Of a stretch of 46,976 bases of DNA, positions 25,422 through 33,930 are shown piece by piece. Each line of letters opens with the position of its first letter. Positions within the stretch are counted from its first letter, which is position 1. Origin of the DNA: Pseudomonadota bacterium (GTDB lineage: Bacteria > Myxococcota_A > UBA796 > SXON01); the NCBI GenBank assembly GCA_030684355.1, contig JAUXTN010000074.1, forward strand, positions 1-46,976, written 5' to 3'. The notes beneath the pieces are model-generated. The model worked only from the letters and a program-made list of their open reading frames with translations, did not search any database and was not told where the DNA came from. The position numbers and the translations under genes were made by a program.

Positions 25422-26852
25422 ATGGTAGCCAGCGCCTGGGGTCGCATCGGCGACACCATCCACGAGATCGCGACCGGGACGGCGCCCGGCATGCGCGTGC
25501 CGGCGCGCGTGCTCGCCGACGACGTGCTGCTCGAGGCGATCCTCCGCGATCGCAGCGTGGAGCAGCTCCTCAACGTCGCGACGCTGCCGGGTGTCGTCCG
25601 CCATGTCGTCGGGATGCCAGACATGCACGAAGGCTACGGCTTCCCGGTGGGCGGGGTCGCCGCGACGCTGCTGCCCGACGGCGTCGTCTCGCCGGGGGGC
25701 ATCGGCTTCGACATCAACTGCGGCGTGCGCCTCCTCGCGACCGACCTCTCCCGGGCCGACCTCGGCGACCGCCGCGAGGCCTTCGTCCACGAGCTCTCGC
25801 GCAGCGTCCCCACGGGCTACGGCCGCGGGGGCCGCCTGCTCCTCGGCGACGCGGAGATGCACGAGGTGCTCGCGCACGGGGTACCCTGGGCCATCCGCGC
25901 CCTGGGCGTCGGGGAGGAGGGCGACGTCGAGCGGATCGAGTCGAACGGCGCGCTGCCGGGGGCCGACCCGGCCCAGGTCTCGGAGCGGGCCCGGCAACGT
26001 GGCCACGATCAGCTCGGCACGCTCGGCGGCGGCAACCACTTCCTCGAGGTCCAGGAGGTCGACACCATCTACGACGAGGCGGTGGCGAAGGCGTTCGGCC
26101 TCTACGCCGGGCAGGTCACCGTGCTCATCCACACCGGCTCGCGCGGGCTCGGCCACCAGGTGTGCACCGACCATGTCGCGGCGATGGACGCCGCACTGCC
26201 CCGCTTCGGCATCAGCCTGCCCGACCGGCAGCTCGCCTGTGCGCCGCTCTCGTCTCCCGAAGGCCGGGCCTACCTCGGTGCGATGGCGGCGGCGGCCAAC
26301 TTCGCCTGGACCAACCGCCAGGTGCTCACGCATCGGGTGCGGGAGGTGGCCCGGCGCGTGCTCGGGGAGGGGACCGCCCTCCGCATCGTCTACGACGTGG
26401 CCCACAACATCGCGAAGATGGAGGACTACCCCGAGGGGCGGCTCTGCGTGCACCGCAAGGGCGCGACCCGCGCGTTCGGCCCCGCCAGCGCGGAGCTCCC
26501 GGCACGGTACCGCGGCGTCGGCCAGCCGGTGTTCATCCCGGGGAGCATGGGCACGGCGAGCTTCGTCCTCGTCGGGACGGACGGCGCGCGCGACGTCTCG
26601 TTCGCCAGCAGTTGCCACGGCGCCGGACGCACGATGAGCCGAGGTGCGGCCCGGCGCGCCGTCCCCGGCCACGTGGTCCGCGCGGAGCTCGAGGCGCGCG
26701 GCATCGTCGTCCGGTGCCCGTCGAACGCCGAGCTCGCCGAGGAGGCCCCGTCCTCCTACAAGGACGTCGAGCGGGTCGTCGACGTCGTGTGCCGGGCGGG
26801 CGTCGCGCGTCGGGTGGCCCGGCTGGTTCCGCTCGGGGTGCTCAAGGGCTAA
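25422..26852 (+). CDS. rtcB: RNA-splicing ligase RtcB
   Basis: This 476-residue GTP- and Mn2+-dependent RNA ligase joins 2',3'-cyclic phosphate and 5'-OH RNA ends. Key residues are in place: GMPDMHEGYGFPVGG near the N-terminus, metal-binding Asp97 and Cys100 in GFDINCG, GGGNHF, HTGSRGLGHQV, and the guanylylated His, probably His344, in HRKGAT. FIPGSMGTASFVLVG and SCHGAGRTMSR close the active site. The ATG at 25422 has GAGGAGG immediately upstream; longer in-frame sequence is not family-like. Its stop interlocks with that of the convergent archease gene, whose product activates RtcB. Confidence 0.95.
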   Translation: MVASAWGRIGDTIHEIATGTAPGMRVPARVLADDVLLEAILRDRSVEQLLNVATLPGVVRHVVGMPDMHEGYGFPVGGVAATLLPDGVVSPGGIGFDINCGVRLLATDLSRADLGDRREAFVHELSRSVPTGYGRGGRLLLGDAEMHEVLAHGVPWAIRALGVGEEGDVERIESNGALPGADPAQVSERARQRGHDQLGTLGGGNHFLEVQEVDTIYDEAVAKAFGLYAGQVTVLIHTGSRGLGHQVCTDHVAAMDAALPRFGISLPDRQLACAPLSSPEGRAYLGAMAAAANFAWTNRQVLTHRVREVARRVLGEGTALRIVYDVAHNIAKMEDYPEGRLCVHRKGATRAFGPASAELPARYRGVGQPVFIPGSMGTASFVLVGTDGARDVSFASSCHGAGRTMSRGAARRAVPGHVVRAELEARGIVVRCPSNAELAEEAPSSYKDVERVVDVVCRAGVARRVARLVPLGVLKG

Positions 26853-27259
26853 ACGTCCAGGATCACGGACGCCTGGAGGCCCTCGCAGTCCTCCTCCACG
26901 CGCAGGTCGTGGAAGGTCGCCGCCTTCACCGCCGTCCGGAGCGCCTCGACCAAAGGCCCGCGGACCACGGCGTCGACGGAGCGCTCGTCCACCCGCGAGA
27001 CATGGATGTCCGTCCACACGCGGTGCTCGATCTCCGAGAGGCCGACGAGCTCGTCCAGCCAGCGCACGAGCAGCGCGGCGCGGTCGGCGGCCTGCACCCG
27101 CACGTGCAAGGGATCGCCCAGCGGGCCCTCGGCGCCCCCTCCCATCAGCTCACCGAGGGCGCGGCCGGCCTCTTCGAGCAGCGCGCCGAGGTCGTGGGCC
27201 TCCACGTGGAGGCGTACGTCCGCGGTGTGGTCCTCGAAGGAGTGGGATGGCAGGCGCAT
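26849..27259 (-). CDS. Archease, RtcB activator
   Basis: This is a 136-residue archease. The start FEDHTADVRLHVEA carries the conserved H-T-A-D and the C-terminus has VKAATFHDLRVEED, the two metal-binding signatures of the family. Archease speeds RtcB guanylylation and allows multiple turnover. The gene is encoded on the opposite strand to rtcB, tail to tail, with stop codons overlapping in the four bases CTAA, so partners are adjacent but not in one operon. Only 63 bases separate its start from the divergent transporter gene. Confidence 0.93.
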   Translation of the reverse strand: MRLPSHSFEDHTADVRLHVEAHDLGALLEEAGRALGELMGGGAEGPLGDPLHVRVQAADRAALLVRWLDELVGLSEIEHRVWTDIHVSRVDERSVDAVVRGPLVEALRTAVKAATFHDLRVEEDCEGLQASVILDV

Positions 27260-27322
27260 CCGGCAACGCTACACACCGACGCCGAGCCGGCGGCCGCCCG
27301 TCGCCCAAGATAGCAGCGAGGG

Positions 27323-29035
27323 ATGACCCAGCCCCCGCTCGCGGCCCCCGACTCGCCCATCGCCCAGATCCGCGCCTTCGACAGGGTGTTCTGGCTGTGC
27401 ATCTTCATGGAGCTGATGGAGCGGATGGCCTACTACGGCGTCCGGCTCGTGGTGCCCGTCTACATGGTGCTCGGCGTGGGGGACGGCGGCCCGGGGCTCG
27501 ACCACGTGCAGAAGGGCACGATCCTGGCGTGCTGGGCCGCGATGCAGTCGTGGCTCCCCACGTTCGCGGGCGGGTTCTCCGATCGCTACGGCTACAAGCG
27601 CACGATCGCGGTGTCGGTGTTCTTGAAGGCCGGCGGCTACTTCCTGATGTCGCAGGCGGACGGGTTCGGGTCCATGCTCATCGGCACCCAGCTCCTCGCC
27701 GCGGGCACCGGGCTCTTCAAGCCCGGCATCCAGGGCACGATGGCGCACTCGATCGTGAAGTCGCGCGGCGCCGAGTCGATGGGGTGGGGGCTCTTCTACC
27801 AGTCGGTGAACGTGGGCGCTGCGGTGTCGGCCTACATCCCCATGTATACCCGTGACGTGTTCGGCTGGCCGAGCGTGTTCCTGGCGTGCACCGCGATCGT
27901 GCTCGTGAACCTCATCCCCCTGTTCTTCTACGAGGATCCCGTGGACGAGCGGACCCACGGCGCGGACGAGCGCTCGGTGTTCGCGCTGGTGAAGGAGTCG
28001 GTCGGCAACCTGTTCACGAGCCCGGTCCTGCTCGGGTTCATCTTCATCTCCGCCGGCTTCTGGTTCAGCTTCCACCAGCTCTTCGACATGCTGCCCAACT
28101 ACGTGGACGATTGGACCGACACCACCGTCCTGCTCCGTGACATCGGCGCCACCTTCGGCTTCGAGAGCTACACCGCGGCCGCCGCGGCGGGGGAGACCAT
28201 CTCCCAGGAGCGGCTCCTCAACGTGAACGCGTTGATGATCATGTTCACGATGTTCGTGTTCGCGTGGCTCTCGGGCAAGCTGCGGGTGCTCACGTCCACG
28301 ATGGTGGGGATGGGCATCGCGACGGCCGCCTTCGGCCTCTTCGTGTTCACGGCCAACGTCTACCTGGTCCTGTTGGGCGTGGTGGTGTTCACCGTCGGCG
28401 AGATGCTCTCGAGCCCCAAGCGCCAGGAATACATGTCGAGCCTCGCGCCCCCGGGGAAGCGCGCGCTCTTCCTGGGCTACGCCAACATGCCGGACGGCAT
28501 CGGTTGGGTGCTCGGCTCGCTGGTCGCCGGCTCGACCTACGAGGAGCACGGGGACAAGGTGAACCTGGCCCGGGCCCACCTCGCCACCGTCACCGATCCG
28601 GCCGCGGTGCAGGCCGCGCGCACCTGGATCTCGACCGTGACCGACCGCGCCGCGCAGGCCGCCGGGATGACCCCCGACGCCGCCAAGGAGTGGCTCGCCA
28701 CCCAGGGGACCTCCCCCGCCGCGCTCGCCGAGATCCAGAAGAAGCTCGACGCGCCGATCGCCCAGGGCCTCGCCGAGGTCGCCGCGTTGCCCGACGCCGC
28801 GCTGGTCCAGCGGGTCGCCGAGCTGGTCCCCCGCGGGGAGGTCATCGACCACCTCGTCGCCTCCGTGCCGTCGCTCGTCGACGCTTCGGGCGCGCGCGAG
28901 TTCCTCTTCGCCAGCTACGATCCCGGCCAGGTGTGGATCCCGTTCATCGCGATCAGCGCGGTGTCGGTGGTGGGGATGTTCTTCTACGACCGCTGGGTCC
29001 AGGGCCGGGCGGTGGCGGCTCGCCAGGCGGCGTAG
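27323..29035 (+). CDS. POT/PTR-like MFS transporter with a large loop before the last helix
   Basis: This 570-residue membrane transporter resembles proton-coupled oligopeptide transporters. Helix 1 has ELMERMAYYGVR, close to the ExxER...YYG of POT proteins, and GGFSDRYGYKR is the MFS loop 2-3 motif. The QSVNVGAAVSAYIP and EMLSSPKRQEY segments also fit this group. Between about residues 405 and 535, just before the final helix (WIPFIAISAVSVVGMFFYD), lies an Ala- and Lys/Glu-rich, predicted helical insert of some 130 residues that ordinary POT transporters lack. Substrate unknown; peptides or amino acids are likely. The last codons are part of a 14-base direct repeat that also duplicates the stop region. 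Confidence 0.82.
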   Translation: MTQPPLAAPDSPIAQIRAFDRVFWLCIFMELMERMAYYGVRLVVPVYMVLGVGDGGPGLDHVQKGTILACWAAMQSWLPTFAGGFSDRYGYKRTIAVSVFLKAGGYFLMSQADGFGSMLIGTQLLAAGTGLFKPGIQGTMAHSIVKSRGAESMGWGLFYQSVNVGAAVSAYIPMYTRDVFGWPSVFLACTAIVLVNLIPLFFYEDPVDERTHGADERSVFALVKESVGNLFTSPVLLGFIFISAGFWFSFHQLFDMLPNYVDDWTDTTVLLRDIGATFGFESYTAAAAAGETISQERLLNVNALMIMFTMFVFAWLSGKLRVLTSTMVGMGIATAAFGLFVFTANVYLVLLGVVVFTVGEMLSSPKRQEYMSSLAPPGKRALFLGYANMPDGIGWVLGSLVAGSTYEEHGDKVNLARAHLATVTDPAAVQAARTWISTVTDRAAQAAGMTPDAAKEWLATQGTSPAALAEIQKKLDAPIAQGLAEVAALPDAALVQRVAELVPRGEVIDHLVASVPSLVDASGAREFLFASYDPGQVWIPFIAISAVSVVGMFFYDRWVQGRAVAARQAA

Positions 29036-29058
29036 TCGGCGGAAGCGGCGTAGTCGGC
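29027..29058. repeat. 14-bp direct repeat spanning a stop codon
   Basis: GCGGCGTAGTCGGC occurs at 29027-29040 and again, exactly, at 29045-29058. The first copy contains the TAG stop of the POT-like gene. The arrangement looks like a local duplication of the gene end. Confidence 0.75.
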
Positions 29059-29076
29059 CGGCCCTCGGCCGCGCGA

Positions 29077-29637
29077 TCAGCCCACGCCGCGCACGCACAC
29101 CCACGTCCCGAGCACGGCGAAGAGCAACGCCGCGACGTACCGCACCTTCGAGAGGTCCACCCGCGTGCCGAGGCGGTCCCCGAGGAGCACGACGGGCACG
29201 TTCGCGAGCATCATCCCGAGCGTCGTTCCGCCGACGACGGCGAGGAGGGCGCCGGGGTGCGCCGCCGCGAGCCCGACGGTGGCGAGCTGGGTCTTGTCGC
29301 CCATCTCGGCGAAGAAGAACGCGACCAGCGTGGCCCAGAACGCCCCGTGCGGGCTCGGCTCGGTGGCGTCGAGCTTGTCGGGGATCAGGGTCCAGCCGGC
29401 CATGCCGAGGAACGCGATCCCGACGGTCCAGCGCAGGCCCTCGGGCCCGAGCCACGTCGCGACCTGCGCGCCGAGGAGCCCGGCGAGCCCGTGGTTGGCC
29501 AGCGTGGCGACGAGGATGCCCGCGACGATGGGGACGGGGCGGCGGTAGCGCGTCGCGAGGACGAGGGCGAGGAGCTGGGTCTTGTCGCCGATCTCGGCGA
29601 GGGCGACCGCGGCGGTAGAGGTCAGGAACGCTTGCAT
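29077..29637 (-). CDS. TMEM165/GDT1-family cation exporter
   Basis: This 186-residue six-helix membrane protein has the duplicated family signature: E15-I-G-D-K-T in the first half and E111-M-G-D-K-T in the second. These acidic motifs form the Ca2+/Mn2+ site. In bacteria the family (formerly UPF0016, MneA in Vibrio) exports manganese. The two halves are inverted repeats of three helices each, and the length is typical for bacterial members. The start at 29637 is the ATG before the first helix. No strong ribosome-binding site is visible because the leader is G/C-rich and self-complementary. The gene is divergent from the ArsR-rhodanese operon. Confidence 0.9.
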   Translation of the reverse strand: MQAFLTSTAAVALAEIGDKTQLLALVLATRYRRPVPIVAGILVATLANHGLAGLLGAQVATWLGPEGLRWTVGIAFLGMAGWTLIPDKLDATEPSPHGAFWATLVAFFFAEMGDKTQLATVGLAAAHPGALLAVVGGTTLGMMLANVPVVLLGDRLGTRVDLSKVRYVAALLFAVLGTWVCVRGVG

Positions 29638-29734
29638 GGGGGTACCACCGGCCGGGAGACCGGGCGCGACCCACCGGCCCGGATTGGGGGGCGCCCGTAG
29701 CCCCCTTGCAGGGCGGTCGCAAGGCGGCCTCTGG

Positions 29735-29781
29735 ACGCGCCTTCCTGCCTCTGCGCGCCTTCCGGCCTCTGCGCGCCCTTC
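29735..29781. repeat. 18-bp tandem repeat, about 2.6 copies
   Basis: Two 18-base units at 29735-29752 and 29753-29770 (GCGCGCCTTCCGGCCTCT with two differences in the first) are followed by a partial third to 29781. They lie between the GDT1 leader and the ArsR promoter, and no function is apparent. Confidence 0.7.
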
Positions 29782-29785
29782 ATGC

Positions 29786-29814
29786 TTGTATTCAAGCGAA
29801 TACTTGATTACAAT
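29786..29814 (+). promoter_or_regulatory. Sigma-70 promoter with overlapping ArsR-type operator
   Basis: TTGTAT (29786-29791) and TACAAT (29809-29814) are separated by exactly 17 bases and form a strong -35/-10 pair. The perfect inverted repeat GTATTC-AAGC-GAATAC (29788-29803) overlaps the -35 box and spacer, a repressor-friendly position. The patch is strikingly AT-rich for this genome. The start site would be near 29821, so the in-frame ATG at 29782 cannot be the translation start. Confidence 0.8.
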
Positions 29815-29841
29815 GCAGGCGAGCCACCGGAGCCCCCCCAC

Positions 29842-30507
29842 ATGGACAGCCGCACCCTCAAGGACACCGTCTACGGCCACCTCGCGCGCGTCGGCAAGGC
29901 CCTCGCGAGCCCCGTGCGGCTGGAGGTCCTCGACCTGCTCGCGCAGGCCCCGCGCACGGTGGAGGACCTCGCCCGCGAGGTCGACGCCACCGTCGCCAAC
30001 ACCTCCCAGCACCTCCAGGTGCTCCGCGGGGCGCGGCTCGTGGAAGCCGACAAGCGCGGGCAGCACGTCCACTACCGCCTCGCGGACGCGAGCGTGTCCC
30101 ACCTCGCCGTCGCCCTGCGGCACATGGGCGACGCCCGGCTCGCCGAGATCGACCAGGTCCGGCGCGCCTTTCAGGCCGAGCGGGGCGCCCTCGAGCCGAT
30201 CCCCCGCGCGGAGCTCCTCGCCCGTGTCGCCCGCGACGAGGTCACCGTCCTCGACGTGCGCGCCCCCGAGGAGTTTCGCGCCGGGCACTTCCCCGGGGCG
30301 CGCTCGGTGCCGCTCTCGGAGCTCACGGCGCGGCTCGACGAGCTCCCGCGGGACCGCTCCGTCGTCGCGTACTGCCGCGGGCCCTGGTGCGTCCTGGCGC
30401 TCGACGCCGTGCAGATGCTCCGCGCCGCGGGGTTCGTCGCCGCCCACGTCGAGGAAGGCGTGGCGGACTGGCGCGCGGCCGGGTTCCCGGTGGCGGTGGG
30501 CGCGTGA
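29842..30507 (+). CDS. ArsR-family repressor fused to a rhodanese domain
   Basis: This 221-residue regulator has an ArsR/SmtB winged helix (about residues 8-95; LASPVRLEVLDLL, NTSQHLQVLRGARLVEADKRG, HVHYRL) followed by a rhodanese domain (about 118-218; VTVLDVRAPEEFRAGHFPGARSV) with active-site loop CRGPWC (Cys178 and Cys183). The fusion suggests sensing of sulfur/persulfide or thiophilic metal species through the rhodanese cysteines, an inference. No classic ArsR metal-binding cysteine cluster is in the helix-turn-helix part. The ATG at 29842 is chosen because the promoter lies downstream of the earlier ATG. Its stop overlaps the following GTG start as GTGA, so the MFS gene is translationally coupled. 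Confidence 0.88.
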   Translation: MDSRTLKDTVYGHLARVGKALASPVRLEVLDLLAQAPRTVEDLAREVDATVANTSQHLQVLRGARLVEADKRGQHVHYRLADASVSHLAVALRHMGDARLAEIDQVRRAFQAERGALEPIPRAELLARVARDEVTVLDVRAPEEFRAGHFPGARSVPLSELTARLDELPRDRSVVAYCRGPWCVLALDAVQMLRAAGFVAAHVEEGVADWRAAGFPVAVGA

Positions 30508-31811
30508 CCGCCGCGTCGTCGGCGGCGGAGGGGGTGGCCCCGGCGAGCCCGGTGCTCGGCCTCCGCGAGAACCTCCCCCAATTCGCGCTCCTCGTGCTCG
30601 TGAACGCCTTCGTCGGCGCCATGGTCGGCATGGAGCGGAGCGTGCTCCCGGCGATCGCGGAGGAGGTGTACGGGCTCGCCGCGAAGACGGCGGTGCTCTC
30701 CTTCATCGTCGTGTTCGGGGTCAGCAAGGCGCTCACGAACTACCTGGCGGGGCGCTGGTCCGACGCGGTCGGGCGCAAGCGGGTGCTGGTCGCGGGTTGG
30801 CTCGTGGCGCTGCCCGTGCCCGTCCTGCTGATGGTGGCGCCGTCCTGGGGCTGGGTGCTCGCGGCGAACCTGCTCCTCGGCGTGTCACAGGGCCTCACCT
30901 GGTCGACGACCGTCATCATGAAGATCGACCTCGCCGGCCCGCGGCAGCGGGGCCTCGCCATGGGGCTCAACGAGTTCGCGGGCTACCTCGCGGTGGCGGG
31001 ATCGGCCCTCGTCACGGGATGGGTCGCGGCCCGCTACGGCATCCACCCGGCGCCCTTCGCGCTGGGCATCGGGTACGCGGCCATCGGCCTGTTCCTCTCC
31101 GCCGTGCTGGTCCGCGAGACCCGCGGGCATGTCCGCCGGGAAGCCGCGCTCGCGGGAGACGCCGCGCCGGTGTCCGCCCGGGAGGTCTTCTGGCGCACGA
31201 CGATCGGCGACCGCGAGCTCTCGTCCGTCACCCAGGCTGGCCTCGTGAACAACCTCAACGACGGGATGGCCTGGGGCCTCTTCCCGCTCGTCTTCGCGGC
31301 CGCCGGCCTCGACCTCGCCGCCATCGGGGCGCTCGCGGCGCTCTACCCGGCGGTGTGGGGGCTCGCGCAGCTCGGGACGGGCGCCTGGTCGGACCGGATC
31401 GGGCGAAAGGGGCTCATCGCGGGCGGGATGCTCGTGCAGGCGCTGGGGATCCTCGCGGTGGCGGCGGGCGCGCGGTGGGGCGGTGTCATCGCTGCGTTCG
31501 TGGCCGGGCAGGTGCTCCTGGGGCTCGGGACGGCCATGGTTTACCCCACCATCCTCGCCGCCATCGGGGACGTGGCGCACCCGTCGTGGCGCGCGTCGGC
31601 CGTGGGCGTGTACCGGCTCTGGCGGGACCTCGGCTACGCCATCGGGGCGCTGCTCGCGGGGCTCGTCGCGGACGCGTTCGGGGTGCCTACGGCGGTCGTC
31701 GCGGTGGCGATCCTCACCGGGGTGTCGGGGGTGGTGGTGCTGGTGCGGATGCGGGAGACGCTGGGACGGGGTGCATCGGCGCACCCCCTGGCTCAGTCGC
31801 TCATCAGGTAG
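30504..31811 (+). CDS. MFS efflux transporter
   Basis: This 435-residue transporter with about 12 helices belongs to the major facilitator superfamily. It has the loop 2-3 signature AGRWSDAVGRKRV and its second-half counterpart GAWSDRIGRKG. The start is the GTG at 30504 inside the GTGA overlap with the arsR-rhodanese stop; the frame upstream of it is Arg-rich noise. Its operon partner implies induction by the ligand of that regulator, so export of a toxic metal/metalloid or sulfur compound is likely, but the sequence alone gives no substrate. The last bases before and after the stop are duplicated (see the repeat at 31793). Confidence 0.87.
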   Translation: MTAASSAAEGVAPASPVLGLRENLPQFALLVLVNAFVGAMVGMERSVLPAIAEEVYGLAAKTAVLSFIVVFGVSKALTNYLAGRWSDAVGRKRVLVAGWLVALPVPVLLMVAPSWGWVLAANLLLGVSQGLTWSTTVIMKIDLAGPRQRGLAMGLNEFAGYLAVAGSALVTGWVAARYGIHPAPFALGIGYAAIGLFLSAVLVRETRGHVRREAALAGDAAPVSAREVFWRTTIGDRELSSVTQAGLVNNLNDGMAWGLFPLVFAAAGLDLAAIGALAALYPAVWGLAQLGTGAWSDRIGRKGLIAGGMLVQALGILAVAAGARWGGVIAAFVAGQVLLGLGTAMVYPTILAAIGDVAHPSWRASAVGVYRLWRDLGYAIGALLAGLVADAFGVPTAVVAVAILTGVSGVVVLVRMRETLGRGASAHPLAQSLIR

Positions 31812-31831
31812 TTCAGTCGCTCATCAGGTAG
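31793..31831. repeat. 19-bp direct repeat at convergent stop codons
   Basis: TCAGTCGCTCATCAGGTAG occurs at 31793-31811 and again, exactly, at 31813-31831. The first copy ends in the TAG of the MFS gene. The second begins with TCA, the reversed TGA of the APC permease gene. The 20-base step shifts frame, so each gene uses only the nearer copy. Confidence 0.85.
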
Positions 31832-33750
31832 ATGTGCGGCCGGACATCGTCGCCCGGCGTGTGACGCCAGTGCTTCACGAGGATCTGGTACACCAGGATG
31901 CCGGTCTCTCCCTCGCCCCAGAGCAGGTACCGGAGCGCCTGTGTCATCGGGTTTTCGCGGGTGAGGCCCAGGACGATGCTGATGGGATCGAGCGCTTCGC
32001 TCAGGTACGCGATGGTGTTCGCCACGGCGACAGCGTTGTGGACGGTCACCCGGTAGTCCTCGCCCAGGCGTTGGACGCGCACGGTGAGCGGGGTGTCGAA
32101 TTGGCTCCGGTCCCTCGCGAGCTCGACGTGGATGAACGCGAGGCGGCCCTTCAGCGCGTAGTGCTCCCGCAGCCGAGCCTTCACCCGCGAATAGGGCACC
32201 TCCGTGTGCTTCACGGTGACGAAGTGCACCTTCTTCGGCCGCATCTCCTCCCAGAGCGCCTCGGACTCCGGGCTCTCGAACGCGAGCCGCTCGACGCGGA
32301 GCTCGGTAGCGCGGGCGTAGCGGGAGATCGCCCCCAGGACGAGGATCGCCCCGATGAAGATGGAGGAGATGATGAGGCCGTCGGGGCGCTCGATGACGTT
32401 GTCGACGAGCGTGAAGGCGAAGACCGCCGTGATCGCCGCGAACGGGATGGCACGCCAGGGGAACACCCGCTCCTCGCGGGCCTCGTGGCGGAGCGCCAGC
32501 GTCACCGCGACCGCCGCCGACAACATGAGCGCGAGGACGCCCGTCGCGTAGGCACCGCCCTGGGCTTCGACGTCGGCGTCGAACACCCACGTCACGAGCA
32601 CGCTGATGCCGAAGAGCAGGAGGATGAGGGGCCGTGAGTAGCTCACCCAGTGGGGCGCCATGCCGAACCGTGGCAGGTATCGGGGGATGAGGGTCAGGAG
32701 GGCGGCCATCGCCGACGCGCCGGCGAACCAAAGGATGAGGATGGTGGAGACGTCGTACGCGGTGCCGAACCAATCTCCCAGGTAGTGGTGTGCCAACCAT
32801 GCCAGCGCTCGGCCGGAGGCGTCGCCCCCTTCGCGCCAGGCCTCCTCGGGGATGAGCACGGTGGTGGCGAGGCTCGATCCGATGAGCAGGGTGCTCATGA
32901 TGAGCGCCGCGGCGGTCAGGAGGTGCCGCGTCGCCTTGATGCGCCCCGGCGGCGGGCCCTCGGCCGGGTCGGTGGGGGCCCCCTGGATGGCCGGCATGAC
33001 GGTCACGCCGGTCTCGAAGCCGGACAACCCGAGGGCGAGCTTGGGAAAGGCGAACACCGAGGCCACGGCGAGCGCGGTCCAATCGCCCCGCACATGGAGG
33101 AGCCGGTTCCAGTCCGCGAGCGCGTCCGGGTGGGTGGCGATCTCCCAGAGCCCGCGGCCGACGACGACGGCGTTGAGCAGCAGGTAGGGGACCGCGAGCC
33201 ACGTGGCCAGGCCGATGGCCTCGCGGAACCCGACCAGGAAGACGAGCGCGAGCAATGCCAGGAGCCCGATCGTGAGGCCCATCTCCTGGCCTTCCAGCCA
33301 GTGTTCCAGGAAGGGGTTCTCGACCGCGTGCGTCGCGGCGTCCGCGGCGGACAAGGTCATCGTGATCACGAAGTCCGTGGTCGCGAAGCCGAGCAGCGCC
33401 AGCACGAACACCTTGCCCGGCCACCCGGGGAGCAGGCTCTCGAGCATGGAGATCGAGCCATGGCCGCGGTAGGAGCGCTTGGCCACCTCGTGGTAGATGG
33501 GGAGGGCGCCGAACAACGTCACGGCCACGAGGACCGTGGTGGCGAGCGGCGCGATGGCCCCGGCCGCCAGCAGCGCGATGCCCGGCTGGTAGCCGAGCGT
33601 CGAGAAGTAATCGACGCCCGTGAGCCACAAGACGCGGTACCAGGGCCAGGTCGGGTGTGTAGTGGCGTGCCCCTCGCTGCTGTGGCGCAGCCAACGTGTC
33701 AATGGCGACCACGTGCTCGGCTCGGGATCGTGGACAGGGTCCGTCTGCAT
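31813..33750 (-). CDS. APC-superfamily permease with C-terminal soluble domain
   Basis: This 645-residue inner-membrane protein has about 12 helices in its first 480 residues. The early segment [20 protein letters not shown] is the APC-type helix 1 with a broken centre, and [14 protein letters not shown] matches helix 6 of the fold. The last 160 residues are soluble ([20 protein letters not shown] and [20 protein letters not shown]). Such permeases are usually annotated as amino-acid transporters; relatives in the wider superfamily (KUP, KimA) carry K+. The shared palindromes upstream and the kdp cluster nearby make a potassium role worth testing. The start lacks a clear ribosome-binding site; no better start was found. 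Confidence 0.8.
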   Translation of the reverse strand: MQTDPVHDPEPSTWSPLTRWLRHSSEGHATTHPTWPWYRVLWLTGVDYFSTLGYQPGIALLAAGAIAPLATTVLVAVTLFGALPIYHEVAKRSYRGHGSISMLESLLPGWPGKVFVLALLGFATTDFVITMTLSAADAATHAVENPFLEHWLEGQEMGLTIGLLALLALVFLVGFREAIGLATWLAVPYLLLNAVVVGRGLWEIATHPDALADWNRLLHVRGDWTALAVASVFAFPKLALGLSGFETGVTVMPAIQGAPTDPAEGPPPGRIKATRHLLTAAALIMSTLLIGSSLATTVLIPEEAWREGGDASGRALAWLAHHYLGDWFGTAYDVSTILILWFAGASAMAALLTLIPRYLPRFGMAPHWVSYSRPLILLLFGISVLVTWVFDADVEAQGGAYATGVLALMLSAAVAVTLALRHEAREERVFPWRAIPFAAITAVFAFTLVDNVIERPDGLIISSIFIGAILVLGAISRYARATELRVERLAFESPESEALWEEMRPKKVHFVTVKHTEVPYSRVKARLREHYALKGRLAFIHVELARDRSQFDTPLTVRVQRLGEDYRVTVHNAVAVANTIAYLSEALDPISIVLGLTRENPMTQALRYLLWGEGETGILVYQILVKHWRHTPGDDVRPHIYLMSD

Positions 33751-33813
33751 CGCCGGGGGCTAACGCGGCGAAGGACGCGAAGGCGCGGAGATAGAGGGCG
33801 TATAATGCGGATA

Positions 33814-33830
33814 GATTGCAATCTGCAATC
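33814..33830. promoter_or_regulatory. Palindromic operator A (TGCA-N3-TGCA)
   Basis: GATTGCA-ATC-TGCAATC is a perfect inverted repeat with seven-base arms. Its centre is 22 bases, two DNA turns, from operator B, so a protein could bind both on one face. A likely ligand is the NtrC-type activator encoded at 36175-37509, by inference from similar boxes before kdp. Confidence 0.65.
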
Positions 33831-33835
33831 CCATG

Positions 33836-33852
33836 CCTTGCATTCTGCAAGG
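33836..33852. promoter_or_regulatory. Palindromic operator B (TGCA-N3-TGCA)
   Basis: CCTTGCA-TTC-TGCAAGG is a perfect inverted repeat with seven-base arms. It shares the core TTGCA-N3-TGCAA with operator A but has different flanks. Confidence 0.65.
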
Positions 33853-33930
33853 TCGCTCGACGAACTGTCGCGCTTGCTCCGTTGGGTGGGCACCGGGGGC
33901 CTGGCCCTCGACCGCTAAACAAAAGGCATG

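Noticed and set aside
29041..29076. Terminator hairpin between the POT-like and GDT1 genes
   Set aside because: GC-rich self-complementary bases are present, but no T-run and no stem distinguishable from background.
33801..33806. Perfect TATAAT facing right
   Set aside because: No acceptable -35 lies 16-18 bases upstream and no gene starts at a fitting distance.
33817..33832. Leftward -24/-12 promoter for the APC permease
   Set aside because: GG-N10-GC spacing is right and the -12 box is good, but the -24 box lacks CAC. Too weak to call as a feature; kept as a remark in the permease finding.
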